From positions 6,565,540 to 6,629,539 of the forward strand of contig NC_064042.1 of assembly GCF_932526225.1 (NCBI RefSeq): a DNA stretch of 64,000 nucleotides. Direction: 5' to 3'. A program made the translations under genes and the position numbers. Below, piece after piece: positions 50,233-61,262 of this stretch (its first letter is position 1; each line of letters starts with the position of its first letter). Below the pieces are notes generated by a model. That model was not told the DNA's origin, made no database searches, and was given only the letters and a program-made list of their open reading frames with translations. The DNA is from Nematostella vectensis. Taxonomy: Eukaryota; Cnidaria; Anthozoa; Actiniaria; Edwardsiidae.

Positions 50233-51547
50233 TGACTGCACATCCTTTATTGCTTTTTAGTTCTACTGCTAGGCGACGTTAACAAATTGTCTTCAGTCGG
50301 AAATTCATTCACGGAAGCACGAACTTGCAGCTAATGTTAAAGGTAGTTTTATGATAGGAGGGGGATGGGTTTTGGATATCTTGGATTGGTATGTTTGGGT
50401 TTGCACAAGGTTATATAACAATTGTAAGGTTATCATTCAAAAAGGTGGGATTTAGTGTACATTGATTCAAGTGATTTTATGATTTTTATGCCTATTAGGT
50501 TGAATTAGTCTACCTTCATATAGTTTTACATTAGCGATATCGATTCCTTGTGCAATTTCCTTGATTTTTAGGCTATTTCCAATACTCATTTATTGCAGGC
50601 GTGCTTTCATTGCATTTTGTTTTTTTGAATTTCCAGAAGTGCTACCTCGCGAAATTTCACAGCAATATTACCAATTATAAATAAAGTATATTTAACTTAT
50701 TGCAGCTAAATCAGAGTCTTAGTTTAGCAGCCATGATTTCCGTCACTCAATCCAACTGGCCCCTTGCGTGACTGGGGTCATTGCAGTTACTTTTAAGACA
50801 CTGTGCCATAGTTATTGGTCAGGGACCCATCTCGAAATAATGGGTTTTTGGCTTTTTCAAATTGGAGTTGGACCTCAGGGCAGGGTAAGAGACGGATATA
50901 GGTTTTTTTGGAAATCGAGGACTCCGGCCCGCTAGATACTATCTTTAAGACATTTCTACTCGGATGGCTCAATCTTTTTAGGTCTCCGTTGATTTTTCCA
51001 GTTAACGGACTTCCGCTGTACAAACCAGTCCTAATCCAAGGGACGAATACTCTTTACGCTAAATGGTTTTTTTTTTTTTTTTTTTTTTTTTTGGGGGGGG
51101 GGGGGGCTTGTCGAAGAGTTTGGTTTTATTCTTTGCTGACTATCAGGAATGCCTTCTACAAGAGTCAGACCAACATTCTAATACAAGTACCACCGCCGCA
51201 TCCAAGTAAGGCAAATAGCAAAGGAGGTATTGATAGTTTGATCCAGTAGCTAGAATTTAATGTAAATATTATGGACGCAGCGTTTGCCTTGCTAAGGTTT
51301 GGCTGTCGTGTTACACGTTCTGTCTCTTGCCTGCCATGAGGGTCCAGTATTTTTATAACGCTATAACTAAGCAATTTAGGACCGCGCAACGTCCGATTTC
51401 ATTTTACAGATTGTGCCGTTTTACAGATTATGGTGTATAATTTGAACTTACACAGGTCGAGTTGTGTGAACAGCCGTTTTGACGTTTTTCTCAACACTGT
51501 TCTCGTTTTAATGTAAAACTTGAAGCTAAAGCTCAGGCTCTAAGGTC

Positions 51548-51900
51548 TTAAACAAGGACCCGCACTATAAAAAGGCTTAGCTCCGCCCTCTTGCGGCCGA
51601 ATTAAATTCAAACTTCAAGATGACAACACGCCGTAACATTGCGTCGGTAATGAGGCTTTTTAGTTGTGTTATCGTTACTGCACATTCCTGCTCTTTTGGT
51701 AGGTTATTCATTGTTAGTAGCCAAGAGAAAATAAACGAGAAGAAAAGCGCTTCAAAAGTTGAGTTTGGGTTTCGCTCCTCGTGGGCAAACAAGACACGCT
51801 TGACTGAACTCCTGAGCTCCGCACCACGTGGCAGTTAGCTAACACCTGAGCCTTCCATGAACCTGGCCCAGGCCCTTTTTTAGTGCGGGTCCTTGTTTAA
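51548..51900. mobile_element. TTAA-flanked MITE, about 345 bp
   Basis: Terminal inverted repeats acaaggacccgcacta (from 51552) and its complement (to 51896) are flanked on both sides by ttaa, the target duplication used by piggyBac-type elements. The internal frame (51620-51838) has no recognisable product. Confidence 0.75.
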
Positions 51901-52442
51901 AATGTGCTTATCACACGGGTGACTGACTATAGGACAAAGGAAATCACAAAATGGGGAATCGACTTTCTGACATTTCTTTTGTCTTGTGTTCAGTCGAGCA
52001 AGAATTCGCCAGCAGATGCTAGCGCAGTTTGCACAGGGCTTTATACTGCTGTTATCAACCCCGACTTGACAAAGCCTTGCTTTCGCGTTTTTAAAAATCC
52101 ACAGGATTAGCAAGAGACGTGTCCGTTTCGCGCGGTGTTTGATCGTGCTTATCACTACACAACCACCACTTGTGATTTTGTTGTAATTACAGACGTGCGC
52201 CATGCGAGGCACTGCTAGGCTTGACAAATGCTTCATGTTATTTTGTTTGAACTGACAAATTTTCAGATACAAGTGGTGGAATAAGCGCTCTCCATATTAT
52301 TTCCTTCTCCCCATTTATACTAAGTTCCAGTAAGAAGGGTATGGGTAATCATTTTAATATCGCTGAAAAACTAGAAGAGGAAAAAAATGGACTCCTATAG
52401 GCTGATTTTAGACAACACCATTTAACCTGTCTTCGACATGTC

Positions 52443-52582
52443 TTAGGTTCAAACGTCGCATTATCCATGAGACGTATCTTCAATGCAAATGCCTGCAAAT
52501 GAAGATGAAACAATCGACTTGATTATTTTGCAAGCATTTGCATTGAATACGGCTCATGGATAATACGACGTTTGAACTTAGC
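52443..52582. mobile_element. 140-bp foldback element, full copy
   Basis: Arms of about 48 bp (ttaggttcaaacgtcgcatt onwards; complement ending gtttgaactta) flank a spacer containing gaagatgaaacaatcgactt. Partial copies occur at 1-48 and 15510-15620, and a weak one at about 56492-56550. Confidence 0.85.
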
Positions 52583-54492
52583 TTTAGCCATGAATTACAC
52601 ACTACGATTTTCGTGGTCAAGCATCGTAGCGGAGTCGTAGGCTGATTTATACTCTACGACTCGAGTTGTAAAGGTGTCGCATACAACTTAACCGTGCTGT
52701 CTAAATCACTTGATTACCCACTTGAGATCTTAAAAAGGCGGATCGCTTCAATTTTGTAAGCTTGTTCATACCAACTGATGTTTTTATTTAGCTTACCATC
52801 CACTGTACAGGGATTGAACAAGAAGATAATAAATCAAATACATTAAGCAAATGTGTGTTGTCTACATCATATCTATATTTTGCTTTCGGGATAACAAAGT
52901 GGTAACGAAGGAGAGGTGCTTAACAAAATTCGGCCATCATTCTGATGCCCATGTCGGGTCTAAGAACAATGGTTTTGATCGCGGGTCTGGGTATTAATGG
53001 ACTACACTGGTTTGTACAGGCCCACCCAGGGAGGAACGGTGTATCTTTTGTATATAGTTTAATTAATACGGCTTTAAAAGTAGTGCAATAAACCATTAAG
53101 TGCCACGAGTTTAGATAGTGTCCCTCCAAGTCTCTGGCGCAATCGGTTACCCCTTTATTCGTTTAAGCAAAATTTCCCATCAGATCAGAGTGAAATTGTA
53201 CCAGGGAAGGAAAACTCTGCCGGGGAGTCTGAAACTCAGCAGATATCCAGATGGCAAAAAACAGGAAAAGGAAAAGAAACACCAGGTAGGCTACCCGTGG
53301 CTCAATTTCTAATAGAGTCCACCCGTCAGATTCCCTTTGTAAAGTAATGTCCCACCGAGGTGGTGACTGGTGGGATTCAAACGTACATGGGTTATTTTTT
53401 CTTTTATTTGTGTTGATAATATCTATCTAAATCTAAAATCACGGATCACAATTTCATTTGCAAAGCAGTTTGAAAGTTTAAGTTTCGCTTTAAAGCCCCT
53501 TTCACTCTGATCACAATTGAACAAATAGTTACTCTTGCACATTTTATTACAACTTTGACAACCTTGGGTAGCAAGATACCAAAGTATATGCTATACCCGA
53601 TATCACACTAAACATCAAGTGTAGATTGATCTTTATTAACACTCGTATTTCACTTATTGCGCTAATTCAAATGTCCTCTTTTGTGATATCCTGACTATTA
53701 CACTTTGACTATTACTCTTTCTTTCCCAGGTTAATGAAAAACACTGTCACATTGCATATACTAAACCAAGAGAACATGATAATGGTCTCTTGACCAAACT
53801 AATTAAAACTATAGTTTACTTCGTGTATAGTCAAGTTTCAGGGTTAAAGTTCAAATATCTTTGGTATTTTTTAGTTTTGAAACTTTGGGCTCTGTCAGAT
53901 CCTTTGTCATGTTTTCAGTTTACCCCCCTTGGGGAATATAGTATTGCCAAAGGGTATTGGAGACCGTCTACTTTTCTATAAATATTAGCCACAATAACTA
54001 AATAAATACATCTTTAGACATGTTATATTAAGAATTTTGATTATCAGCTAATTAACTATCAACTAATCAGCTAATTAACTATCAACTAATTAACTAGAGT
54101 AATTAACCAGACATTTGGATAACAAAAAAAATTGAGATTCTAGTAGTTAGAATATAATTAGGATTTTGGATGGGACCTTTCAGGAATACTGAACGGTTTT
54201 AGAAATGAATTTTAACTGCAATAATCTAATTCAGCCAATTTCAGGAACCCAAATAAGCTATTACAGGAAAATAGATGGAAAATAGCAACCGCTTCAGAAA
54301 TCCAGATCAGCCATGCCAAAAATCCAGATTAGTCATTATTCCATGAATTCAAATCAGCCATCCCAGGAACCTGAGTCAGATAAATCCATATTAACCATTC
54401 AAGAATTTAGGTCAATCCAAATCGAGTCCAAATCTGCCATTCTAAATGGCATAAAAATTATAACTTACATTATATTAATAGGTTGCTACATG

Positions 54493-54668
54493 TTACAATG
54501 TCCCTGCATCGTGTTCGTAAACATCCATCTCTTCCACAAGGGCTGGACGGTGGCCCAGGAACATTTTTCGCTTTCGGTACATGATGAAGATGGCTACAGA
54601 TATCATAATAACAACCACCAGAACAACAGATACCCCTATGGCAATCTTACGGCCAGAGTCCGAACCGC
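54493..54668 (-). CDS. CA gene exon 6: transmembrane helix and cytoplasmic tail
   Basis: GGSDSGRK, then TM helix IAIGVSVVLVVVIMISVAIF, stop-transfer YRKRK and the tail EEMDVYEHDAGTL before TAA. Phase-1 acceptor attgcag. Confidence 0.82.
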
Positions 54669-57600
54669 CTGCAATACAATGATAAGCTGATGAGTATTGC
54701 ACAGTGGAATCCCACTTACTCAAACTCTAAAGAGAAACATAAGTCAGCTTGGGTTAGTGGGAGATTATTGGATTGAACAGGATCAAGAGAGCATAAGATA
54801 AGAGAGGGACACTTTGGTATTACCCGCGCGACATGTCGATTCCGAATCCGGCTATTTTTAGAAACCACCACCCCACCCCCGCGCTTTGGCATTTACATCT
54901 TGTTGTTTGCCGCTATTTTGTGACATGGAACCGAAAAAAAACACCCTATTTGCACAAATACCACCGAAAATGTAATTCTAGCATCAAGGATACGAGCGGT
55001 TTCAGTTTATCAAGGGGATGTAGTACTTCGAGGATTGCAAGATTTCCAAAACGAGACTTCATTCAAAATCAAGAGCGGAAAACCTCGTGCTTCAATCACA
55101 GTTTTTGCTCTAACTTGCTGCTTCTTCGTGGTTTCTCAACATTCATTATCTTCCTAATGGTCAAACGAAATCTGTAAGTTAGTTGTTTTTTGTGAATATT
55201 CCGGTGAATTGAGAAGGGATCCAAGAAAAATACATTTCATAAAACTACCTTGTAACGAGGGAATGCATTTTTGTTATGATCAAAGCCAGCAAGCTGAAGT
55301 ATCTGAGCTTTTTTAATAGTAAGAAAATAAAGAGGGAGATATTACTGTACTTTTTTGATGTTGTTATTATTATATGTTATGTTATTATGTTGTTATTATA
55401 CAAGCTGGAGTCGGGATTTGAATCAAACGTGGTATCACAGCCAATTTATCGCTCGTCGGTTTTTTCTTTCTTCTTCACTTGACTTCGCCGCTCAGACAAA
55501 CAAACAGTCAAACTATTCAGGGATTTAGCTTTCTGTGAGTATATTTGCCAATCTAGCTTACTTAAGTTAGACTTGTTTTCTTTTCCCGAGTTTTTTTACA
55601 TGATCTTTTTTCATTCCTATCGAGTTGGCAAAAGAACAACACACAAGCCGCGGGGGAGGTGGACAAAATAAAAGTAGCAAATCCTTACGCGCAGAGGTGG
55701 GGTGGTGGTTACTAAAAATAGCCAGATTCGGAATCGACATGGCGCACGGGTAATACCAAAGTGTCCCTCTCTTATCTTATGCTCTCTTGACAAGATATAT
55801 GTTTCTCATATTTTCATATAAATCATTAACAACATATTTCTTTCAATGTAGGTATGATGTGATTTAATCAAGCATAAGTGCAAGGAATTCAAGTTATCCT
55901 ATATTTTAGTTCAAATTATTCCAATTTAGATTTTCTAGAGTTCCAAATAGATGCGTCTGTAAAGGTAATGACATTGAAGGAATATACATGTACAAAGAAG
56001 CAATATACCGTATGTAAAACTGATTTAGAATTTCCTTATCATGGTTTGATGTAGATACTGAAGGGGCCAATCTGGGACTCCCAAAAAGGAATGGGGGCAT
56101 TGTTTTTTCCTGGATTTCCAAGGGTTTATATTTCTTCTTAGAAAAATCCGAGAACAGGGTGGAAGGTGTCCAAATTGACTCACCCATTGATGTGCAGATG
56201 TTTCGGGGATAAGTGTAACGGTCTTTTATCATAATGTACTGCCCACCATTGTCTTTAGTCACCAGGTAAAGCTGAAAGGAAATCAACAATTTAGCTCTAA
56301 AAACTGTACAGTTTTTAGCAGTCTTTCAAAACATGCAAGTACTCATGTTATTTGGTTTCATGTACAGTAATTGTGTATGGAGTATGCCCTTCCAGTGCTC
56401 GGGATCGAACAAAAATGAGCCCAGATAAAAAAATGGAAAATCTAAAACAATAAGGCCTAGGACGAACACCATTCTTTTCATGTACCAGCCCCAATGCAAA
56501 TGCATGGAAATGAACATAAAACAATCAAATTGGCATGAATTGCATTTTGGCAGCAGTTGAAAAGAACAGCATTTGCCCTAGGCCTAAGAACTTTTTTTTA
56601 AACCAGGTTCCCAAAATTGTCAGCCTATTGATACACACCACCACTTCTTACTAGGGTGATTACCTTGAACTCGTAAGTTGTGCCTTCAAAATGTGTAATA
56701 AAGGACTCCAGAGTGACAGGCGACCACTGAGTGTTAGGGGCACTCCTTTTCACCCCCATATCTTTGAGGATAGTCCCTGTCAGACCAACTGTCTCAATGT
56801 CGTTGTTCTTGAAGGTCTTCTCGGCAGCCCAAACCCACTTCTCCTCCTGCCGATAGATCTTGACACGCATGCTGGGTGAGGTGCTGCACTGATCAAAGAG
56901 TATAGAGGAGAAGCCAAGGTGGAGTGTGTCGTTGCCATACCCAATGGTAGCTGTGCACCAGTGTTTATCCCAGGAATCAATGGTGCAGTTGGCTGCAAAA
57001 TGGCATTGATTTATGGAGATTGGAAAAGTAAGGGGGGACACAATAGTGGGATAATCTAGACTGTTACAACAAAAACATAACAATAATAACAGTTATGTAA
57101 GCAGGTTACCATGGGTGCCAGAGGCTCCGAGTTTTGCAGCGACAATGATTTGAGCGAAGCAAAAAAGCCTCTGGTGCAATGGATAGCCAGCCTCACTATG
57201 GTGCTGGCGACACATCAGATTAACAAGCCAACATACCCGTACAAGTTTCGCACCGATATGGAAATCACTGAAATCCCACTTGTGGATACAGTGAATCAGC
57301 AAAAATGGTATTAAATCAAAATAATTTTAGTAGAGTGTGCAGCAACAATACATCGAAGCGTGTTCTAGGTCAGTTCAATTTGTTTTCTGAAATAAAGGCA
57401 TAAATGAGAAGTTTGTAGAGCGTTTATTGAGCTGAGCGATTGCTCGGATACAATAAAATCCTGTCTGTAATTTGCATAAACTGTCGACAACTAGGGAGGA
57501 TAGCGAAGGCTAGCTTACTTGTCCACCGGGCATTACCGACATTAAAGTCAAGGTCCACAGAAAAACTAGAGGCAAAGGAGATGGAAACGAGTAAAAGATT

Positions 57601-60600
57601 TGCCGCTTATTCACTGATCATCGGCTTAGCTGGAGTGATTTTGTTTGTATATGTTTTCCCAAGTAAAAAACCGGTGATTGAAATGGAGGAGACGATCCTC
57701 CAGATATGAAATACTACTACAATAGCAACTTTTATTGACAAATCAAAGGCGTAGTACAAATCTTGCATGAAAACATTAGCACCATAGTGAGGCTGTCTAT
57801 CCGTTGCACCAGAGGCTCTTTCGCTTTGCTCAAAATGTTGTCAGTGCAAAGCTCGTAGCCTCTGGTACCCAGGGTAGTAAGTAGATATGAATTTCTAAAT
57901 TAATGAATAACTATGCCTATTTAATTGGCTAAATTACAAATGGCATGGGTCAAATAAACTCACCTGGCTTGCAGAGCCCTTCCACATGAAAGAACTCATC
58001 TATGACTTTGACAATGTTATCTGAGTGTGTATCAAATGGCAAGTTCACCTGGAACACCTGGAAACCACAGATCAAGAATGGAAATGAGATCTGATAGTCA
58101 GATGTTTATTTTTATATATTTTTTATCATGTTCATGAGATCTGATAGGGCATAAAAGATTACACCTATTTTCAAATGTATGTGGAATCCCGGGTTTCCAA
58201 TGTTCTGACATTTGACATAGTCATTGGACAAGGCTAGTACTTCGATAGTACTTGATGGAAAATTACTCTCCAGTACACATCTTCTCTAAATGCTTTCATG
58301 TTTTGAGCACATGGATCATGTTGAGAGAAGAAATTAGCAATATACTTCATGTAGTCTGATGTTAGGAACTCAGTTGAGAAATCTTCTACACTTTGAAAAT
58401 GGTTATGACATACACAAAGTACTAGCATTGTCGAATGATTATATCGAATGAAAAATTTGAAAACCCGGGATTTTGCAAACATTTGAAAATGGGTGTAAAC
58501 TTTGTTTTTAGATGGTTATTATGACATTTTAATAACAAAGGTGTGGCTGACAAGGGCTCTTTAAGTTAAAGCATTGGTCATTGTCAAGTAAATGGCAAAT
58601 GTGGCCAGGTCCAATCACATCTCATATGAATAAGCATGAAGACGGTAGACTGAGTGCATCATCAGCATCCGTTGTGCACCACAAGTAGTTAGAGTCAGGA
58701 GAAGGTTTCTAAACTTTTACTTTTTGTACTGTTAAGAAGGGATACTTTCCCTGTGAATACATTAAACCTTATCATTATATTGAACATACTGAGACATGCA
58801 TCTTTCCAGCCATCTCGCCATCCGCATGATAATGTATTTCCATGGTCATTCCTTTATCAAGTGCTCCTACAAAGCAAAGGTGATTGGGAAAAGGTTACAA
58901 CATACTGTAAAAGAAGAATAAAGTCCCTGGAATAAGTTTGTCTCCAAATCCGTGAGCACCCCCCAGTGACAGTGCTTACAATGCTTACGCGGGCCATGTG
59001 TTAGAAAACTGTGTATTTGGTTAATGTGATACCCTCGATAAACTAGGATTATTGCATTGCATTGTACTTGCCAGAAGCCAGACTTTTGAGTCAGGGGGGG
59101 GTGGGAGGGGGGGGGGCTGGTGTTGGGTGCGTTGGCAGTTACCTACTGATTGGACCATCATCTCTTTGAGTATTCTAGTATAGAGAGTATTCTAGTGGTA
59201 CATCATATTCCTATCTGAGTTTCCAGGGCCAGAGGTGTTTAAACAATCATTAAAACTACTCTTCCTTTCAGGGAAAAACCAGCTGGTGATCATACTTCTG
59301 TGGCCAAAAACACCTCATGAAATCTGGCTATCGACTGCATTGACTGCATCATCAGGCTTTTGGTTGTTATAACTACTCTACCAGGAAGAATAGTCAAGGA
59401 AACGAACAGCAAACAACACAACAAAATGCATAGCTGTTGAAGCAGGATCTCTGACAATATCCATAAACCCTAGGTAAAAGAACTTGAATCAACCTTTTCA
59501 ACCTGAAAGGAGACTCACCAATTTTGAATGGAGTTCTGATGTCTTGGCTTACTGTCTGTTGATAATCAAATCCTGGTGCATGGATTTTAAGTGTAACTGA
59601 CACAGGAAGAGTACAAGGGTTGACTTGCACTTCATAGAAGACAGCTTTTCCATCAATGTACTGACGGCAGTCAGCAGTGAGGTTGCTTGTTTTGCCACAA
59701 GGGAAATGTGGTTCATCTAAAAAGAATAAACTATATTGGTATACAGGTATTTATTAATAAAGTTGCACATTGCAAATCTATTAGCCCATGTTGATTTAAG
59801 TGAAACACACAGGTAGGAGTTAGAAACTTGGGCAGTTTCACAGATAACCACAGGGACAGCTACCTTGGTCACTAAGAACTTGCAGGTGGAAACAAAGAAC
59901 CCTATTTTACATACACTTCTATATTTCTGCATCGAATGCTACGCCCCCCCCCCCATCCCCCGCCGCCCCCCTCCTTAATTGAAATGCAGGCCATAAGACT
60001 GGTGCACATGCAAAACAAATATCGCTAGTGTGACCTGGCATTTAGTAACTGAGTAACTGATGCCATAGAAACAACAGGGGTCTCAGTAGCTCCAACACCC
60101 CCCCCCCCCCCCCACCCCTGCGGCCACTGAAACCGCCAGCTATTTTGCACCAAGCGCCAGCTACTTTTTTTAAAAAGTTGATTTAAGTATTATTTGAACT
60201 AATAAAATAAGATAACGTCCACACCCTAATTACCAATCTCCACAGCCTACTCTGAAACTTAATGAAGTCCTAATAAAATAAAAATAAAATAAATAAAACT
60301 TAATTTCCATGTCACACACATGGTTTGCAGTCATTTATTTTATATAATCTACTTTTAACAACTTAATATATAATATACTTTAATAACTTACCAAAATTCT
60401 TTCTAATAATCCTTCCATTCAGACTCTGGGTTGGTCTGAAATTGTCCACTAAAGAATTGGGCTTAGTAGCTTGTCTAGATGTCGAGAAAACACTTCGGAA
60501 TTGCCTCAATTGTTTTTCGCTGATACTAGCAGTTTTCTTTAGAACAATCCATTTAACAGTTTCGAAACATGGTGGTGTTGTCAACGACCCATTATATCTG

Positions 60601-61262
60601 TAGAATTTCTCGGTATCGGTCGGTATTATTTTTCCCACTGGAACATTTTGGACGGTGATTTCTTCATCTTTGTAAGACGCATTTTGCAAGTTGTCAATAA
60701 TTTCATTCAAAGCTGGATTATCCGTAGAAGAGGACTCAAACAAAACAGAGATCACGGCCAAACCATCGAGGAGTCCTTGTGCGGACGAAGCATTTGGATA
60801 CTTATCGTTATAATGAACTAGATGCATCTCTAAAGGGTACTTAATACCGTGTATATGATGCTCAGAGCCCTGTATATCAGAGCTTCCAACATGAAAATGA
60901 AACTGCGCAAGGCGATAACGAGAGCTCAGATCTGCTCCCGTCGCGACGAAAGGCTCACTAGATAGAATGTCTGCTTCAATAGCGTGCCCGTGATGATTAA
61001 CAAGCAAAACGTCTGTCGTATTGGGGTATCTTATATCCAAATCTGTTAAGCTGCCATCGTATTTTGCCTCTTCGGTGTTTATATTGATAGGAGATTGCTT
61101 TTTGCCACCACAATGTGGGAAATGATTCGGCCATGTGCTTGGCCCAGTTGCTTCATCGTAAGACCAATCTCCCATCGGATCCGCTGCTTCTACCCGCTCC
61201 AATGCGCCGAGGATAAACACAATCAAACAGAAGAAAAAGAGGAACCTGCAAACCAATGACAT
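54493..61262 (-). CDS. Transmembrane alpha-carbonic anhydrase with a novel ectodomain
   Basis: Exons 60392-61262, 59519-59716, 57964-58057, 56664-56992, 56184-56271 and 54493-54668. Signal peptide, complete alpha-CA domain in one exon, a Cys-containing ectodomain of about 300 residues with no recognised family, one TM helix and a 25-30 residue cytoplasmic tail. It should catalyse reversible CO2 hydration at the cell surface, relevant to pH and possibly calcification. All junctions fit except exon 2 (ends phase 1) to exon 3 (needs phase 0), so at least one exon between 58058 and 59518 is unresolved. The CA, ectodomain and TM parts are linked by phase and order only. Confidence 0.75.
54783..55790. 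mobile_element. 1-kb foldback element with about 108-bp terminal inverted repeats
   Basis: tcaagagagcataagataag to cattccgaatccggctatttt-type sequence on the left is the near-perfect complement of 55683-55790 (ending gctctcttga). It lies in the last intron of the carbonic-anhydrase gene. The core holds only short unsupported frames. Confidence 0.85.
56184..56271 (-). CDS. CA gene exon 5: ectodomain end
   Basis: LYLVTKDNGGQYIMIKDRY, then TYPRNICTSM. Acceptor atttcctttcag, donor ATGG/GTGAGT, phase 0 to 1; continues the strand pattern of exon 4. Confidence 0.72.
56664..56992 (-). CDS. CA gene exon 4: ectodomain part
   Basis: ANCTIDSWDKHWCTATIGYG, LHLGFSSILFDQC, KIYRQEEKWVWAAEKTF, then LESFITHFEGTTYEFK. 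Three Cys. Phase 1 to 0. No family recognised. Confidence 0.78.
57107..57876. mobile_element. 770-bp foldback element with about 100-bp terminal inverted repeats
   Basis: The left arm (taccatgggtgccagaggct, then tggatagccagcctcactat) and the right arm (gtgaggctgtctatccgttg, then agcctctggtacccagggta) are complementary with a few mismatches. In the intron between CA exons 3 and 4. Related single arm at 45393-45480; the short gcctctggtacccag at about 4645 is a trace of the same family. Confidence 0.85.
57581..57709 (+). CDS. Candidate 42-residue single-pass membrane protein inside a foldback element
   Basis: ATG in a fair context (aaaggagATGG), then METSKRFAAY, a TM helix SLIIGLAGVILFVYVFP, then SKKPVIEMEETILQI. 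The basic-TM-acidic layout resembles small mitochondrial or ER membrane proteins, but no family is recognised. It may be chance; an in-frame extension upstream reaches 57440. Confidence 0.35.
   Translation: METSKRFAAYSLIIGLAGVILFVYVFPSKKPVIEMEETILQI
57964..58057 (-). CDS. CA gene exon 3: ectodomain part
   Basis: VFQVNLPFDTHSDNIVKVI, then DEFFHVEGLCKP. Acceptor ggtttccag, donor CCAG/GTGAGT. The entry phase (0) does not match exon 2. Confidence 0.6.
58058..59518. other. CA gene intron with probable missing exon
   Basis: The phase conflict between CA exons 2 and 3 implies an exon here that shifts phase 1 to 0. I inspected minus-strand frames and found no convincing candidate. Contains a G-run at about 59094-59116. 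Confidence 0.4.
59519..59716 (-). CDS. CA gene exon 2: ectodomain part
   Basis: DEPHFPCGKTSNLTADCRQY, then VFYEVQVNPCTLPVSVTLKI. Beta-strand-like, three Cys, one sequon. Acceptor tctttttag, donor AATTG/GTGAGT, phase 1 both sides. Confidence 0.7.
59717..60391. other. CA gene intron 1
   Basis: Contains C-runs at about 59943-59970 and 60101-60113 and AT-rich sequence. No further feature. Confidence 0.6.
60392..61262 (-). CDS. CA exon 1: signal peptide and complete alpha-carbonic anhydrase domain
   Basis: From ATG 61262: signal peptide (RFLFFFCLIVFILGALERVE), then the domain with QSPININ. Zinc ligands H122 and H124 (QFHFHVG) and H147 (EMHLVH), proton-shuttle H93 (HGHA), E134 (GSEH) and SLTTPPC are all present. 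The Trp after HFH is Val. Catalysis is probably retained. An upstream in-frame ATG at 61292 would spoil the signal peptide. No intron interrupts the 260-residue domain. Confidence 0.93.

Noticed and set aside
51620-51838. 72-codon frame inside the TTAA MITE as a transposase
   Set aside because: Too short and without transposase motifs.
59394-59630. Extension of CA exon 2 to its ORF end
   Set aside because: A strong GTGAGT donor at 59518 ends the homologous-looking part; the remainder (LLPRVYGYC onwards) looks like intron.
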